DNA of 34,004 nucleotides, from positions 1 to 34,004 of the forward strand of contig CACZXG010000018.1 of assembly GCA_902785055.1 (NCBI GenBank), given 5' to 3'. Position 1 is the first letter of the stretch, and every line of letters starts with the position of its first letter. Positions 6,618-14,644 of the stretch are shown one piece after another. Made by a program: the position numbers and the translations under genes. The notes beneath the pieces were generated by a model, which ran no database searches, was not told where the DNA came from, and saw only the letters and a program-made list of their open reading frames with translations. The DNA is from an uncultured Lachnospiraceae bacterium. Its GTDB lineage: Bacteria > Bacillota > Clostridia > Lachnospirales > Lachnospiraceae.

Positions 6618-7619
6618 ATGAAGCGAAATGCAATTATAAGAATAGCCGGATTCCTGTTGATCTTCGTGATACTTTTGGAGATCTTCTGTGTATTATTTGA
6701 TGGCGGCTATTGGTTTGAAAAAAAGTTCATTTATGACCGCAACGCGCGGATGGCCGCTTTTGAACTGGAGCAGAAAGACCAGATCAATGTGCTCAATATC
6801 GGAGACAGCCTCAGCACCACTTCGCTGGCGCCCATGGAACTGTACAGAGACTACGGATTTACTTCCTATAACCTCGGGCAGGACCTGCAGACTCCGATCG
6901 AAAGCTATTATGCCCTTAAGACTGCTCTGAAGACACAGCCGATCAAGGCTGTTCTCTATGAGGGACACAATCTCTTTTCCAGCACACCGGATTTCGAGTT
7001 TCCCTCATCGCTCCTCTCAGAAATCCTTAAGACAGAATTTCCCTTTCTGCGCTTTCATTATGTATGGCTTAAATACTGGAAGCCGCGCAGCATAAGACAC
7101 TACTTTAAAGGTTTTTTGGTAAATGACGGTCACGACGGTTACACCGGCGGCGAATACTACGACTGGAACAGCACCGAGCGTCACTGGATAAACAAGTACT
7201 ATGTAGCTGTCTTGAAGAAAACCGTAGAACTTTGCCGCCGCAAAGGCATCGTATTTGTTCTCTACAGCGCGCCTTCCCCTGTGTGTTATAGTTCTATCTC
7301 TATACACAATACTCTCGCTGACCTCGCTGATGAGCTCGGAGTTCCTTATCTGGACGCCAATTACGACCGGGATAAGATCGAGATGGATTGGAAAACAGAT
7401 ACGCATGACTGCGGCGATCATCTCAATCTGAGCGGTTCGAGAAAGATGACCGATTATCTCGCGGATTACCTTGTGAGCAGTACAGATCTTCCGGACCACA
7501 GAAACGATCCCGCTTTTCAGGCGTGGACAGATCTCTGGGATCCTTACGCGGAAGAGATCATTCAGATGGAGAACATTTACTACACGATCCTTGAAGATCA
7601 GATGGGATTTTATGACTGA
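6618..7619 (+). CDS. Membrane-anchored SGNH/GDSL-type hydrolase
   Basis: 333 residues with one N-terminal membrane segment (about 7-27, IIRIAGFLLIFVILLEIFCVL), so the body should lie outside the membrane. A catalytic serine block NIGDSLSTTSL (60-70) and a late DHLNLSG motif (Asp-x-x-x with the expected histidine) are the two ends of an SGNH hydrolase active site. Such anchored SGNH proteins commonly act as O-acyl esterases or transferases on cell-envelope polymers; the substrate cannot be read from the sequence. The start ATG has no clear Shine-Dalgarno sequence. It lies 77 nt after the NrtR gene without an obvious terminator between them, so read-through from that operon is possible. A strong terminator follows. 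Confidence 0.72.
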   Translation: MKRNAIIRIAGFLLIFVILLEIFCVLFDGGYWFEKKFIYDRNARMAAFELEQKDQINVLNIGDSLSTTSLAPMELYRDYGFTSYNLGQDLQTPIESYYALKTALKTQPIKAVLYEGHNLFSSTPDFEFPSSLLSEILKTEFPFLRFHYVWLKYWKPRSIRHYFKGFLVNDGHDGYTGGEYYDWNSTERHWINKYYVAVLKKTVELCRRKGIVFVLYSAPSPVCYSSISIHNTLADLADELGVPYLDANYDRDKIEMDWKTDTHDCGDHLNLSGSRKMTDYLADYLVSSTDLPDHRNDPAFQAWTDLWDPYAEEIIQMENIYYTILEDQMGFYD

Positions 7620-7632
7620 GCAGTACATAATC

Positions 7633-7679
7633 AAAGCGGTTTCGAAGAAAAGACATTTTTTCTTCGAAGCCGCTTTTTC
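7633..7679. terminator. Bidirectional terminator between SGNH and feo units
   Basis: Long hairpin with arms AAAGCGG-TTCGAAGAAA and TTTCTTCGAA-CCGCTTT (one bulged base), followed by T residues on the plus strand and preceded by an A run. It lies between two convergent genes. Confidence 0.85.
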
Positions 7680-7719
7680 ATACCCGGATTTGGGAAATAT
7701 TTGTTGTTAGTATTTGTTA

Positions 7720-7974
7720 TTAATAGAACTTCTCTACATCGCCGGTAATTCCGTAAGTCTTCTTGAATTCCTCAAGATCCTTTGGACTGCGGATCAGACT
7801 GATCTCCTCGAACTGCCCCGAGCGCTTGTTGAGAAATCCGGCCACCTGCTCACCTGTACAGATGCTGCAGCGGATCGCAGGTTTGGTCTTCTCCTTGTCA
7901 TAGGATTTGGCAAAAGAGCGGCCGCCGCCCGACCCTTCGCTCTTCTTATCATCTTTCCGGAAAAAAAGTCCCAT
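7720..7974 (-). CDS. Small protein with CxxC motif, downstream of feoAB
   Basis: 84 residues, start supported by AAGGGGG about 7 nt upstream. The N-terminus is basic and Ser/Gly-rich (RKDDKKSEGSGGGR) and is followed by a compact segment AIRCSICTGEQVAGF (about 33-47) with a C-x-x-C pair. The rest is a short alpha/beta-like tail. I recognise similar short ICTGEQ-containing proteins from clostridia but know no assigned function. It is the last gene after feoAB and the 161-residue gene, 28 nt from its neighbour and without its own promoter. A metal-related or redox role is possible from the cysteines and context, but it is only a guess. Confidence 0.7.
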   Translation of the reverse strand: MGLFFRKDDKKSEGSGGGRSFAKSYDKEKTKPAIRCSICTGEQVAGFLNKRSGQFEEISLIRSPKDLEEFKKTYGITGDVEKFY

Positions 7975-8002
7975 CGCACGTGCCCCCTTTCGTCAGGATC
8001 TG

Positions 8003-8488
8003 CTACTTCTTATCATTTGTGAAACTGATCGAATTCTCGATTGCGTCGATTACCACGCGCGCCGCTTTCTGATTCTTTTTGAGAGCGTAAGCGTAAAGCA
8101 TGTAAAAGCAGTTCACATTCTGGAAAACCAGCACTTCTCCGATCTGTGCCGCGCCTTCGAGTACATACTCGTAGGTGAACCCGTTCGCATTTCGTCCGCT
8201 GATCTTCTTGCGCTCAAATCCGCCGCACTTGTAGCTGCTCTTATTGAGCGATGTCCTCATTTTGCGCTCTGCGCTGTCCGCGACCGCAGCCGGACCAGTG
8301 ATCATGGCAGAGATCATATTCGTGCGGTTCCAGAGCACTGTGATCATCATGTGCCGCTTTTCGTCCTTGATCCCCCAGCGATTGGGGTTATCGTCAAGGA
8401 AAGCTTCCTTGAGCTGTTCCCTGTCCATCTCTTCAAAACCATCGGGATAAGATAATAACACTTCTTCATTAATGATCGTTTTAACCAT
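8003..8488 (-). CDS. Unknown 161-residue protein downstream of feoAB
   Basis: Starts at an ATG with AGGAG about 6 nt upstream. No signal peptide or membrane segment. The composition is that of an ordinary cytoplasmic alpha/beta protein, with phrases SYPDGFEEMDREQLKE near the N-terminus, and HMMITVLWNRTN and GFTYEYVLEGAAQIGEV later. I do not recognise a family. It begins 50 nt after the feoAB stop codon with no terminator in between and precedes the small CxxC protein, so the three genes are probably co-transcribed. Hence it may be iron-regulated. Confidence 0.75.
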   Translation of the reverse strand: MVKTIINEEVLLSYPDGFEEMDREQLKEAFLDDNPNRWGIKDEKRHMMITVLWNRTNMISAMITGPAAVADSAERKMRTSLNKSSYKCGGFERKKISGRNANGFTYEYVLEGAAQIGEVLVFQNVNCFYMLYAYALKKNQKAARVVIDAIENSISFTNDKK

Positions 8489-8538
8489 GTCATTCTCCTG
8501 TTCAGCAACAATCGCTCATCAATAAGAAGTATATCACA

Positions 8539-10890
8539 TTATCCAAGTCCTATCATCATACCAATCAGTCTCACTAAAAGAGCCGCGACCCAGGCTACTA
8601 CACACTGCCATACAATGACATACATCCCCCATCTGTGTCCCAGTTCCCTTCTGATTGACGCGATCGCCGCGACACATGGCGTATAGAGAAGGCTGAAGAC
8701 CAGAAGTGTTGCGGCCGCAAGGGGTGTCATGGCAGCTTTTACGCCGCCCTGGGCGCCGTACAGGATCTCCAGCACCGAGACTACGCTCTCTTTTGCCATA
8801 AAGCCGCTGATCAGAGAAGTCACGATCTTCCAGTCGCCCAGTCCAAGAGGAGTGAACAGGGGCGAGATCACGCCGGCTATAGTCGCGAGAATGCTGTCCT
8901 GGGAATTTTCGACCAAATAAAGCCTGAAGTCAAAACTCTGAAGGAACCACACTATGATCGTTGCCAGAAGGATCACGCTGAAAGCTCTCTGCAGGAAGTC
9001 CTTGGATTTCTCCCACAAAAGCTGCAGCACGTTTCTGGGACTCGGCAGGCGGTAGTTGGGCAGTTCCATTACAAACGGCACCGCCTCTCCCTTAAAGACT
9101 GTGTTTTTATACAACAGCGCCGCAAGTATCCCTACAATGATCCCCAGTACATAGAGTCCGATCATGATCAGCGCTTTGTACCTGGGGAAAAACGAGTTCA
9201 CGAAAAATGCGTAGATCGGCAGCTTAGCCGTGCAGCTCATGAAAGGCGTAAGGAGTATCGTCATCTTTCTGTCGCGCTCGCTTGGCAAGGTCCTCGAGGA
9301 CATGACAGCCGGCACTGTACAGCCGAAACCGATCAGCATGGGAACAATGCTGCGGCCCGACAGGCCGATCTTGCGCAGTATCTTATCCATCACAAAAGCG
9401 ACTCGCGCGATATAGCCGCTGTCCTCCAGCATGGACAGGAAGAAAAACATTGTGATGATGATCGGCAGGAAACTCAAGACGCTGCCTACGCCTTCGAAAA
9501 TTCCGTTTATGATCAGGCCGTGAAGCACAACACTAACGTTAGCCGCTGAGAGCGCACGGTCAACCATGTCCGTGATGGATGCGATCCCAGCCTCAAGCAA
9601 TTCCTGGAAAAACAGTCCGATCACGTTGAAAGTAAGAAAACATACCGCTCCCATGATCAGGATAAACATCGGGATTGCGGTATACTTGCCCGTCAGTATG
9701 CGGTCGATCTTCGCGCTCTTTTCGCTCCCTTTGTTTACCTTAGGCTTGATCACGCAGGCCTCACAAGCTTTCATAATAAAGCTGAAACGCATGTCCGCAA
9801 TGGCTGCTGTCTTGTCCAGACCGCGCTCCTTTTCCATCTGCAGTGTCAGATGGTCGAGAAGTTCCATCTCATTGGCATCGAGCCCAAGCTTTCCGATGAC
9901 CAGTTCGTCCCCTTCAATGGCCTTGCTCGCCGCGAAACGGAGAGGAATTCCCGCTGCGGCCGCATGGTCCTCGATCAGGTGCATTACCGCGTGCAGACAT
10001 CTGTGAACTGCTCCGCCGTGGTCATTCTGGTCGCAGAAGTCCTGTCTCGTGGGCTTCTCCTGATATTTCGCGATATGGATCGCATGGCTCACCAGTTCCT
10101 CGATACCCTGGTTCTTCGCCGCGGAAATGGGCACTACCGGTGTTCCGAGGAATGCCTCCATTGCGTTTACGTCAATCACGCCGCCGTTCTCATCAACTTC
10201 GTCCATCATGTTGAGGGCAACAACGACAGGCACGTCCATCTCAAGCAGCTGCATTGTGAGATACAGATTCCGCTCAATATTGGTCGCGTCCACAATATTG
10301 ATGATCGCTTTCGGCTTTTCATTCAGTACGAAATCTCTCGACACCAGTTCCTCTTTGGAGTAGGGAGACATGGAATAAATACCCGGAAGATCCGTGATCA
10401 GCGTATCCTCGTGTCCGAGGATCACACCATCCTTGCGGTCCACTGTAACACCCGGGAAATTTCCCACATGCTGTCTCGCTCCGGTCAGCGCGTTGAAAAG
10501 GGTCGTCTTGCCGCTGTTCTGATTTCCGACAAGCGCAAACGTCAAAACAGTGCCCTTGGGCAGAGGATCCCCGCTTCCCTTTGGATGATAGATTCCTTCT
10601 TCTCCCAGACCCGGATGAGGTGTCTTTTTGTGCTTTACTTCCTTTTCCTCTTCGGGAGTATGCTTGTTGATCGGCTTCACCCCGATCTTAGCGGCGTCAT
10701 CAAGACGCAGCGTAAGGGAATAGCCGTGGATCAGTATTTCCACCGGATCCCCTAAAGGAGCGTATTTGAGCACCGTCACTTCCGCTCCGGGTATCACTCC
10801 CATATCAAGAAAATGCTGTCTCAGGGCTCCGGTGCCGCCCACCGTCTCAATAATGGCAGACTGCCCGATTCCCAGTTCCTTTAATGTCAT
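8539..10890 (-). CDS. feoB: Ferrous iron transporter, FeoA-FeoB fusion
   Basis: 783 residues. Residues 1-73 are a FeoA-like SH3 domain (LRQHFLDMGVIPGAEV), joined by a charged linker (about 75-110) to a complete FeoB. The G domain shows G1 GNQNSGKT (122-129), the NFPGVTVD switch region, G3 DLPG (167-170), G4 NMMD (227-230) and G5 SAAK (256-259). Multiple membrane segments with Gate-type repeats follow (SGRSIVPMLIGFGCTVPA and LTPFMSCTAKLPIYAF). It takes up Fe2+ across the cytoplasmic membrane under anaerobic conditions. The start follows AAGGAG by about 9 nt. A perfect 24-bp palindrome overlies its promoter, pointing to metal-dependent repression. Two small unknown genes follow in the same operon. 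FeoA-FeoB fusions are known, so the architecture is uncommon but not new. Confidence 0.95.
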   Translation of the reverse strand: MTLKELGIGQSAIIETVGGTGALRQHFLDMGVIPGAEVTVLKYAPLGDPVEILIHGYSLTLRLDDAAKIGVKPINKHTPEEEKEVKHKKTPHPGLGEEGIYHPKGSGDPLPKGTVLTFALVGNQNSGKTTLFNALTGARQHVGNFPGVTVDRKDGVILGHEDTLITDLPGIYSMSPYSKEELVSRDFVLNEKPKAIINIVDATNIERNLYLTMQLLEMDVPVVVALNMMDEVDENGGVIDVNAMEAFLGTPVVPISAAKNQGIEELVSHAIHIAKYQEKPTRQDFCDQNDHGGAVHRCLHAVMHLIEDHAAAAGIPLRFAASKAIEGDELVIGKLGLDANEMELLDHLTLQMEKERGLDKTAAIADMRFSFIMKACEACVIKPKVNKGSEKSAKIDRILTGKYTAIPMFILIMGAVCFLTFNVIGLFFQELLEAGIASITDMVDRALSAANVSVVLHGLIINGIFEGVGSVLSFLPIIITMFFFLSMLEDSGYIARVAFVMDKILRKIGLSGRSIVPMLIGFGCTVPAVMSSRTLPSERDRKMTILLTPFMSCTAKLPIYAFFVNSFFPRYKALIMIGLYVLGIIVGILAALLYKNTVFKGEAVPFVMELPNYRLPSPRNVLQLLWEKSKDFLQRAFSVILLATIIVWFLQSFDFRLYLVENSQDSILATIAGVISPLFTPLGLGDWKIVTSLISGFMAKESVVSVLEILYGAQGGVKAAMTPLAAATLLVFSLLYTPCVAAIASIRRELGHRWGMYVIVWQCVVAWVAALLVRLIGMMIGLG

Positions 10891-10927
10891 TTTATTTATC
10901 TCCTTAAATAGAATAATGCACGTCCTT

Positions 10928-10972
10928 ATTATACAAAAAAAGCGTCCCTTTGGAGTAAATATTTACTCCAAA
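10928..10972 (-). promoter_or_regulatory. feoAB promoter with 24-bp palindromic operator
   Basis: Minus-strand TATAAT at 10928-10933. Upstream, at 10949-10972, lies a perfect 24-bp palindrome with half-site TTTGGAGTAAAT. It covers the -35 position, so a bound repressor would block polymerase. The pattern fits an iron-responsive regulator, but it does not match the Fur or classical DtxR consensus that I know. Confidence 0.65.
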
Positions 10973-10979
10973 AAGACGC
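10934..10979 (-). terminator. Terminator of the helicase operon, sharing the feo palindrome
   Basis: Outer arms GCGTC (10942-10946) and GACGC (10975-10979) extend the palindrome into a long hairpin with one internal mismatch, followed on the minus strand by seven T residues. The structure ends 31 nt after the helicase stop codon, so one sequence serves as terminator and as putative operator. Confidence 0.7.
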
Positions 10980-11009
10980 CATAATGCCCGTATAACAAAG
11001 CTTTACAGT

Positions 11010-13238
11010 TCACCTGCTCCACTGCTGTACTCTCTTCTTCATGCCCTCTATGTCCAGCACGCCGTACGCGAAACCTTTACGCACCAGTTCCGGCGGAACA
11101 AATTCGTCGTACTTCTCAAAGACCGGGACTTCCACGGGATAAACAAGTTCAAGCGGATCGAACTCTGTCTCCGCCTCTTCAGCAGTTATCTTATAGAACT
11201 CTTCCTCAGAAACTGTCATGGTAAACTGCATATAGTAAGGCCTGGAGGGGCTCAGTCCCTTAAGCCCCAGCCGCTTGCCGCATCGGATCTTGAGAAATCT
11301 CTCCAAAGCCAGGAAGGCGTAACTGCCAAGCCACGGAAAGAGCGCCCACATCTTTCCGCCCAGATGGATCAGGTACCTGCCCTCCATTCCGGCCTTATAG
11401 AAAGTGTCCCGGGCGTCCTGCAGTCTTGCGGCCGCGTGACGCATCAGGTAGGGATAATCCTTGTTCTCGCTGAGAACACCGAACATTCTCTCCAGGATCC
11501 TGGTGTGGATATCTCCCGCCACATCGCCGAAATAAGCCGGGATATTGCCTTTTACCAAAGAGCAGTAAACTTCCCGCTTTTTGTAATCCACCTCCTCGAC
11601 GATCCAGACACGGCCGGCGATCGCTATTTTGTCCCCGGCCGGCGGCGGCTTAACGATCGTGCCGAGTTCTTCAGACCCGGCGTGTACCTTATACTCGATA
11701 TTTTCCTGAAAAACCGCGTAAAACTTGTAATTATTCGTAATGCGCTCCCCTGTGATCCCGACCACCAGCCCGCCGTTCTCAGTGCGGTTAATGTGGTCGA
11801 TCTCCAGCAGGTGCCGCAGTAGCAGCCGGTAATCGTCTGTAGTGATCCTGTGAAAGCAGGCCAGCGGCAGCACTCTTGAGGCCAGCTCTCCCGCCGTCAT
11901 CTCGCCGCAGGATGCCAGTGTGCTCATGGTCTGGTGGTACAGAAGACTGTAGGGCAGCCGGTCCATCCTGGGCGGCTCCACGAACCGGTCCTCGATATAG
12001 AGCTGTACCAGCGCTATTCCCTGGATCATATACCATGGAATCAGGTCCGGGAGCATCGCTCTGGCTTCCGCATGCTCTTCACGCATCACGAACCACATCT
12101 CGGACGGCTCGCCTCTACGCCCGGTGCGCCCAAGCCGCTGCAGAAAGCCGGACACCGTAAATGGCGCGTCGATGTGAAAGGCCCGCTCAAGCTTCCCGAT
12201 ATCAATACCCAGTTCCAGGGTCGCTGTGGCGCAGACACTCATCATTGAGTCGTCGTCCTTCATCTCCATCTCCGCGCTCTCCCTGTAAGAAGCCGAGAGA
12301 TTGCCGTGGTGGATCAGAAAGCGCTCCGGCTCATGATTGACCTCGCAGTACTGGCGCAGGCACTGGCAGACGGATTCACACTCCTCGCGGGAATTCGTAA
12401 ATACAAGGCACTTTTTGCCCCGCGTATGTTCGAAAATATAGCCCATCCCCGGATCTGCCGCTCTCGGCGCGGTGTCCGTCGGCTCCTCCTCACAAGGCGT
12501 CGTCACAGTGATCTCCCTGTCCTCGTCGGCCTGGGGATCCGTGTTATAGAAATGCTCCATAGACAGGCGCCACATCTCTTTGCCGCCGTCAAACTTCGGA
12601 ATAACGGTGGGTCTTGTGCTGCCGGATGCCAGAAACTCACCTGCCAGCTCGGGATTTCCGATCGTCGCGGACAGGCCGATCCTCCGGGGATCACACCCGG
12701 CAAGGCGGCACATCCTCTCGATCAGGCAGAATGTCTGCATTCCGCGGTCTCCCCGCAATAAGGAGTGGATCTCATCGATGACGATGAAACGAAGGTCCCC
12801 GAACAACGACGGGATCTCCATGTGTTTGTTGATCATCAGCGACTCCAATGACTCAGGCGTGATCTGAAGGATCCCTGCAGGCTTTTTGAGGAGCTTTCTC
12901 TTCTGCGACTGAGACACATCGCCGTGCCAGCGGTAAACCGGGATCCCGGCCTCCTCGCACAGTTCATTCAGCCGCCCGAACTGATCATTGATCAGAGCCT
13001 TGAGCGGTGCGATATAGAGCACACCCACACTCCGGGCGGGCTCCTCATCCAGCAAGGTCAAAACAGGGAAAAACGCCGCTTCCGTCTTGCCGGATGCGGT
13101 GGATGCCGTCAGCAGGACGTTGTCATCAGTCCCGAAGATCGCCTCTCCCGCAGCGTTCTGCACGCCGCGCAGAGTCTTCCATCCCGACCGGAATATGTAA
13201 TCCTGTATGAAGGGAGCATAACGATAGAAAACATCCAT
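11010..13238 (-). CDS. Lhr-like superfamily 2 helicase, BrxHI-like
   Basis: 742 residues. Helicase motifs in order: ASTASGKT (45-52, Walker A), APLKALINDQ (77-86), TPESLE (127-132), DEIH (155-158), SAT (190-192), then the second RecA domain with VFTNSREE, ATLELGIDIG and QRLGRTGRRG. A winged-helix-like and Lhr-type C-terminal half follows. It belongs to the large-helicase/BrxHI group that unwinds nucleic acid with ATP. The start follows GAGAGGAA by about 7 nt. It is the last gene of a three-gene unit, 53 nt after the BrxD-like ATPase. In BREX type 2 and 4 systems, helicases of this kind are paired with a DUF2791 ATPase; here no methylase or PglZ gene is present. Confidence 0.85.
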   Translation of the reverse strand: MDVFYRYAPFIQDYIFRSGWKTLRGVQNAAGEAIFGTDDNVLLTASTASGKTEAAFFPVLTLLDEEPARSVGVLYIAPLKALINDQFGRLNELCEEAGIPVYRWHGDVSQSQKRKLLKKPAGILQITPESLESLMINKHMEIPSLFGDLRFIVIDEIHSLLRGDRGMQTFCLIERMCRLAGCDPRRIGLSATIGNPELAGEFLASGSTRPTVIPKFDGGKEMWRLSMEHFYNTDPQADEDREITVTTPCEEEPTDTAPRAADPGMGYIFEHTRGKKCLVFTNSREECESVCQCLRQYCEVNHEPERFLIHHGNLSASYRESAEMEMKDDDSMMSVCATATLELGIDIGKLERAFHIDAPFTVSGFLQRLGRTGRRGEPSEMWFVMREEHAEARAMLPDLIPWYMIQGIALVQLYIEDRFVEPPRMDRLPYSLLYHQTMSTLASCGEMTAGELASRVLPLACFHRITTDDYRLLLRHLLEIDHINRTENGGLVVGITGERITNNYKFYAVFQENIEYKVHAGSEELGTIVKPPPAGDKIAIAGRVWIVEEVDYKKREVYCSLVKGNIPAYFGDVAGDIHTRILERMFGVLSENKDYPYLMRHAAARLQDARDTFYKAGMEGRYLIHLGGKMWALFPWLGSYAFLALERFLKIRCGKRLGLKGLSPSRPYYMQFTMTVSEEEFYKITAEEAETEFDPLELVYPVEVPVFEKYDEFVPPELVRKGFAYGVLDIEGMKKRVQQWSR

Positions 13239-13291
13239 AGATCAGTTCCTCTCACAGCTGATAGTTAAGCAATTCTTGAAATAATACCGGA

Positions 13292-14623
13292 TCAGATCTC
13301 AAACTCAGCGTAATTCTTCTCCGTCTTGTCCGAAACCGCGTCCGATTTCGCGTAAGTGAATCCATCGGACTGCATCAGCTCTTCGATGCCCATATCCGGA
13401 TTCTGGTACAGGATATCCAGAAGTTCAATAAAGTCCCTGATCACCTCTCTGGGCGTAATATTCTGATCCGCGCCGATCCTCCCGTACTCAAGTTTTATGA
13501 AGGGAATAATATCCTGTGTAGTGAGTTTTCTCGGGTATCCGTAGAGATCGGCGTGAATATCCGCCAGTTTCTCACACAGGACCAGCATTTCCTCCGCGGT
13601 GAGCGGCTCCAGCCGGATGACAGGGGCCAGAAAATCCCTGGCGCCGGGTCTTGAAAACTTGCCCTCAGCAAGTCGGGAGCGAAGCGCCTCATAACTGTAA
13701 ATTCCGCGCCTCTTGTCCTCCAGTGCCTGTGGCGTTGCGCCCATAATGATTCCCAGATAGCGCGCCTTGCCCTGCAGCGTGTCATTGTACATGGTCAGCA
13801 TCTTCTCGTAATTATACTGGCGTGTAATACTGTTCGGGATCTTGTAGATGTTGACCAGCTCATCGATCATGATCATAAGGCCGGCGTACCCCGCCAGTCG
13901 GAAAAAGGTCGCGAACAGTTTCAGATAGTCATACCAGTCGTCATCGGTGATGATGATATTGACGCCCAGCTCTTCTTTGGCCTCTCTCTTGAGGGCGTAT
14001 TCTCCCCTGAACCATCGGACCACTTTCATTTTCCTGTCGTCATCGCCTTCCACATAGGCGTGATAATAGACGGACAACAGGCGTGCAAACTCAAATCCGT
14101 GCACCAGCTCGCTGACCGCCGAAGTGACCGCGTAGATCTTCTGATCCACAGCCTTAGTAAGTGCCGGATCGCCGGGCATAAGCCCTGTTTCCTGCGCCGC
14201 TTCCATCTGTACATTATTGATCCAGCGGTCCAGTACAAGCGTCAGCGCGCCGCCTTCCGGTCTGGTCTTCGTGGAGAGATTGCCGATCAGCTCTCTGTAT
14301 GTGGCAAGTCCCTGCCCCTTTGTACCCTGAAGCCGCCGCTCCGGCGACAGATCCGCGTCTGCGACGATAAATCCCCTGTCCATCACATAGTTTCTGATAG
14401 TCTGAATGAGAAAACTCTTGCCGGATCCGTACCGTCCGACAATAAAGCGAAACGACGCGCCGCCCTCACTGATAATGTCAACATCGTGAAGCAGAGCCTC
14501 GATCTCACTCTTTCTTCCCACTGTTATATAAGGCAGGCCGATCCTCGGTACCACGCCGCCCTTCAGTGATCCGATCACTGTCTGCGCGATCCGCTTCGGC
14601 ACTTTCTTCTTTTTATCTGCCAT
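13292..14623 (-). CDS. BrxD-like P-loop ATPase (DUF2791 type)
   Basis: 443 residues. Walker A GRYGSGKS (63-70) and Walker B LMIMIDEL (249-256) frame an AAA/ORC-like ATPase. The early GRKSE segment, the FVADADLSPERRL-like region after Walker A, and the late LTAEEMLVLCEKLADIH and TPREVIRDFIELLDIL segments match the BrxC/BrxD family (DUF2791). In BREX systems BrxD works with the BrxHI helicase on DNA. GGAG about 8 nt upstream supports the start. It lies 21 nt after the TerB-domain gene and 53 nt before the helicase, so the three gene products probably act together. Family identity is from motif memory, not a search. Confidence 0.8.
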   Translation of the reverse strand: MADKKKKVPKRIAQTVIGSLKGGVVPRIGLPYITVGRKSEIEALLHDVDIISEGGASFRFIVGRYGSGKSFLIQTIRNYVMDRGFIVADADLSPERRLQGTKGQGLATYRELIGNLSTKTRPEGGALTLVLDRWINNVQMEAAQETGLMPGDPALTKAVDQKIYAVTSAVSELVHGFEFARLLSVYYHAYVEGDDDRKMKVVRWFRGEYALKREAKEELGVNIIITDDDWYDYLKLFATFFRLAGYAGLMIMIDELVNIYKIPNSITRQYNYEKMLTMYNDTLQGKARYLGIIMGATPQALEDKRRGIYSYEALRSRLAEGKFSRPGARDFLAPVIRLEPLTAEEMLVLCEKLADIHADLYGYPRKLTTQDIIPFIKLEYGRIGADQNITPREVIRDFIELLDILYQNPDMGIEELMQSDGFTYAKSDAVSDKTEKNYAEFEI

Positions 14624-14644
14624 CAGTTGTCTCCTTCAAGTATT

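Noticed and set aside
9850-10755. Plus-strand open frame of 301 codons
   Set aside because: Antisense to the FeoA-FeoB G-domain region; no motif and no ribosome site.
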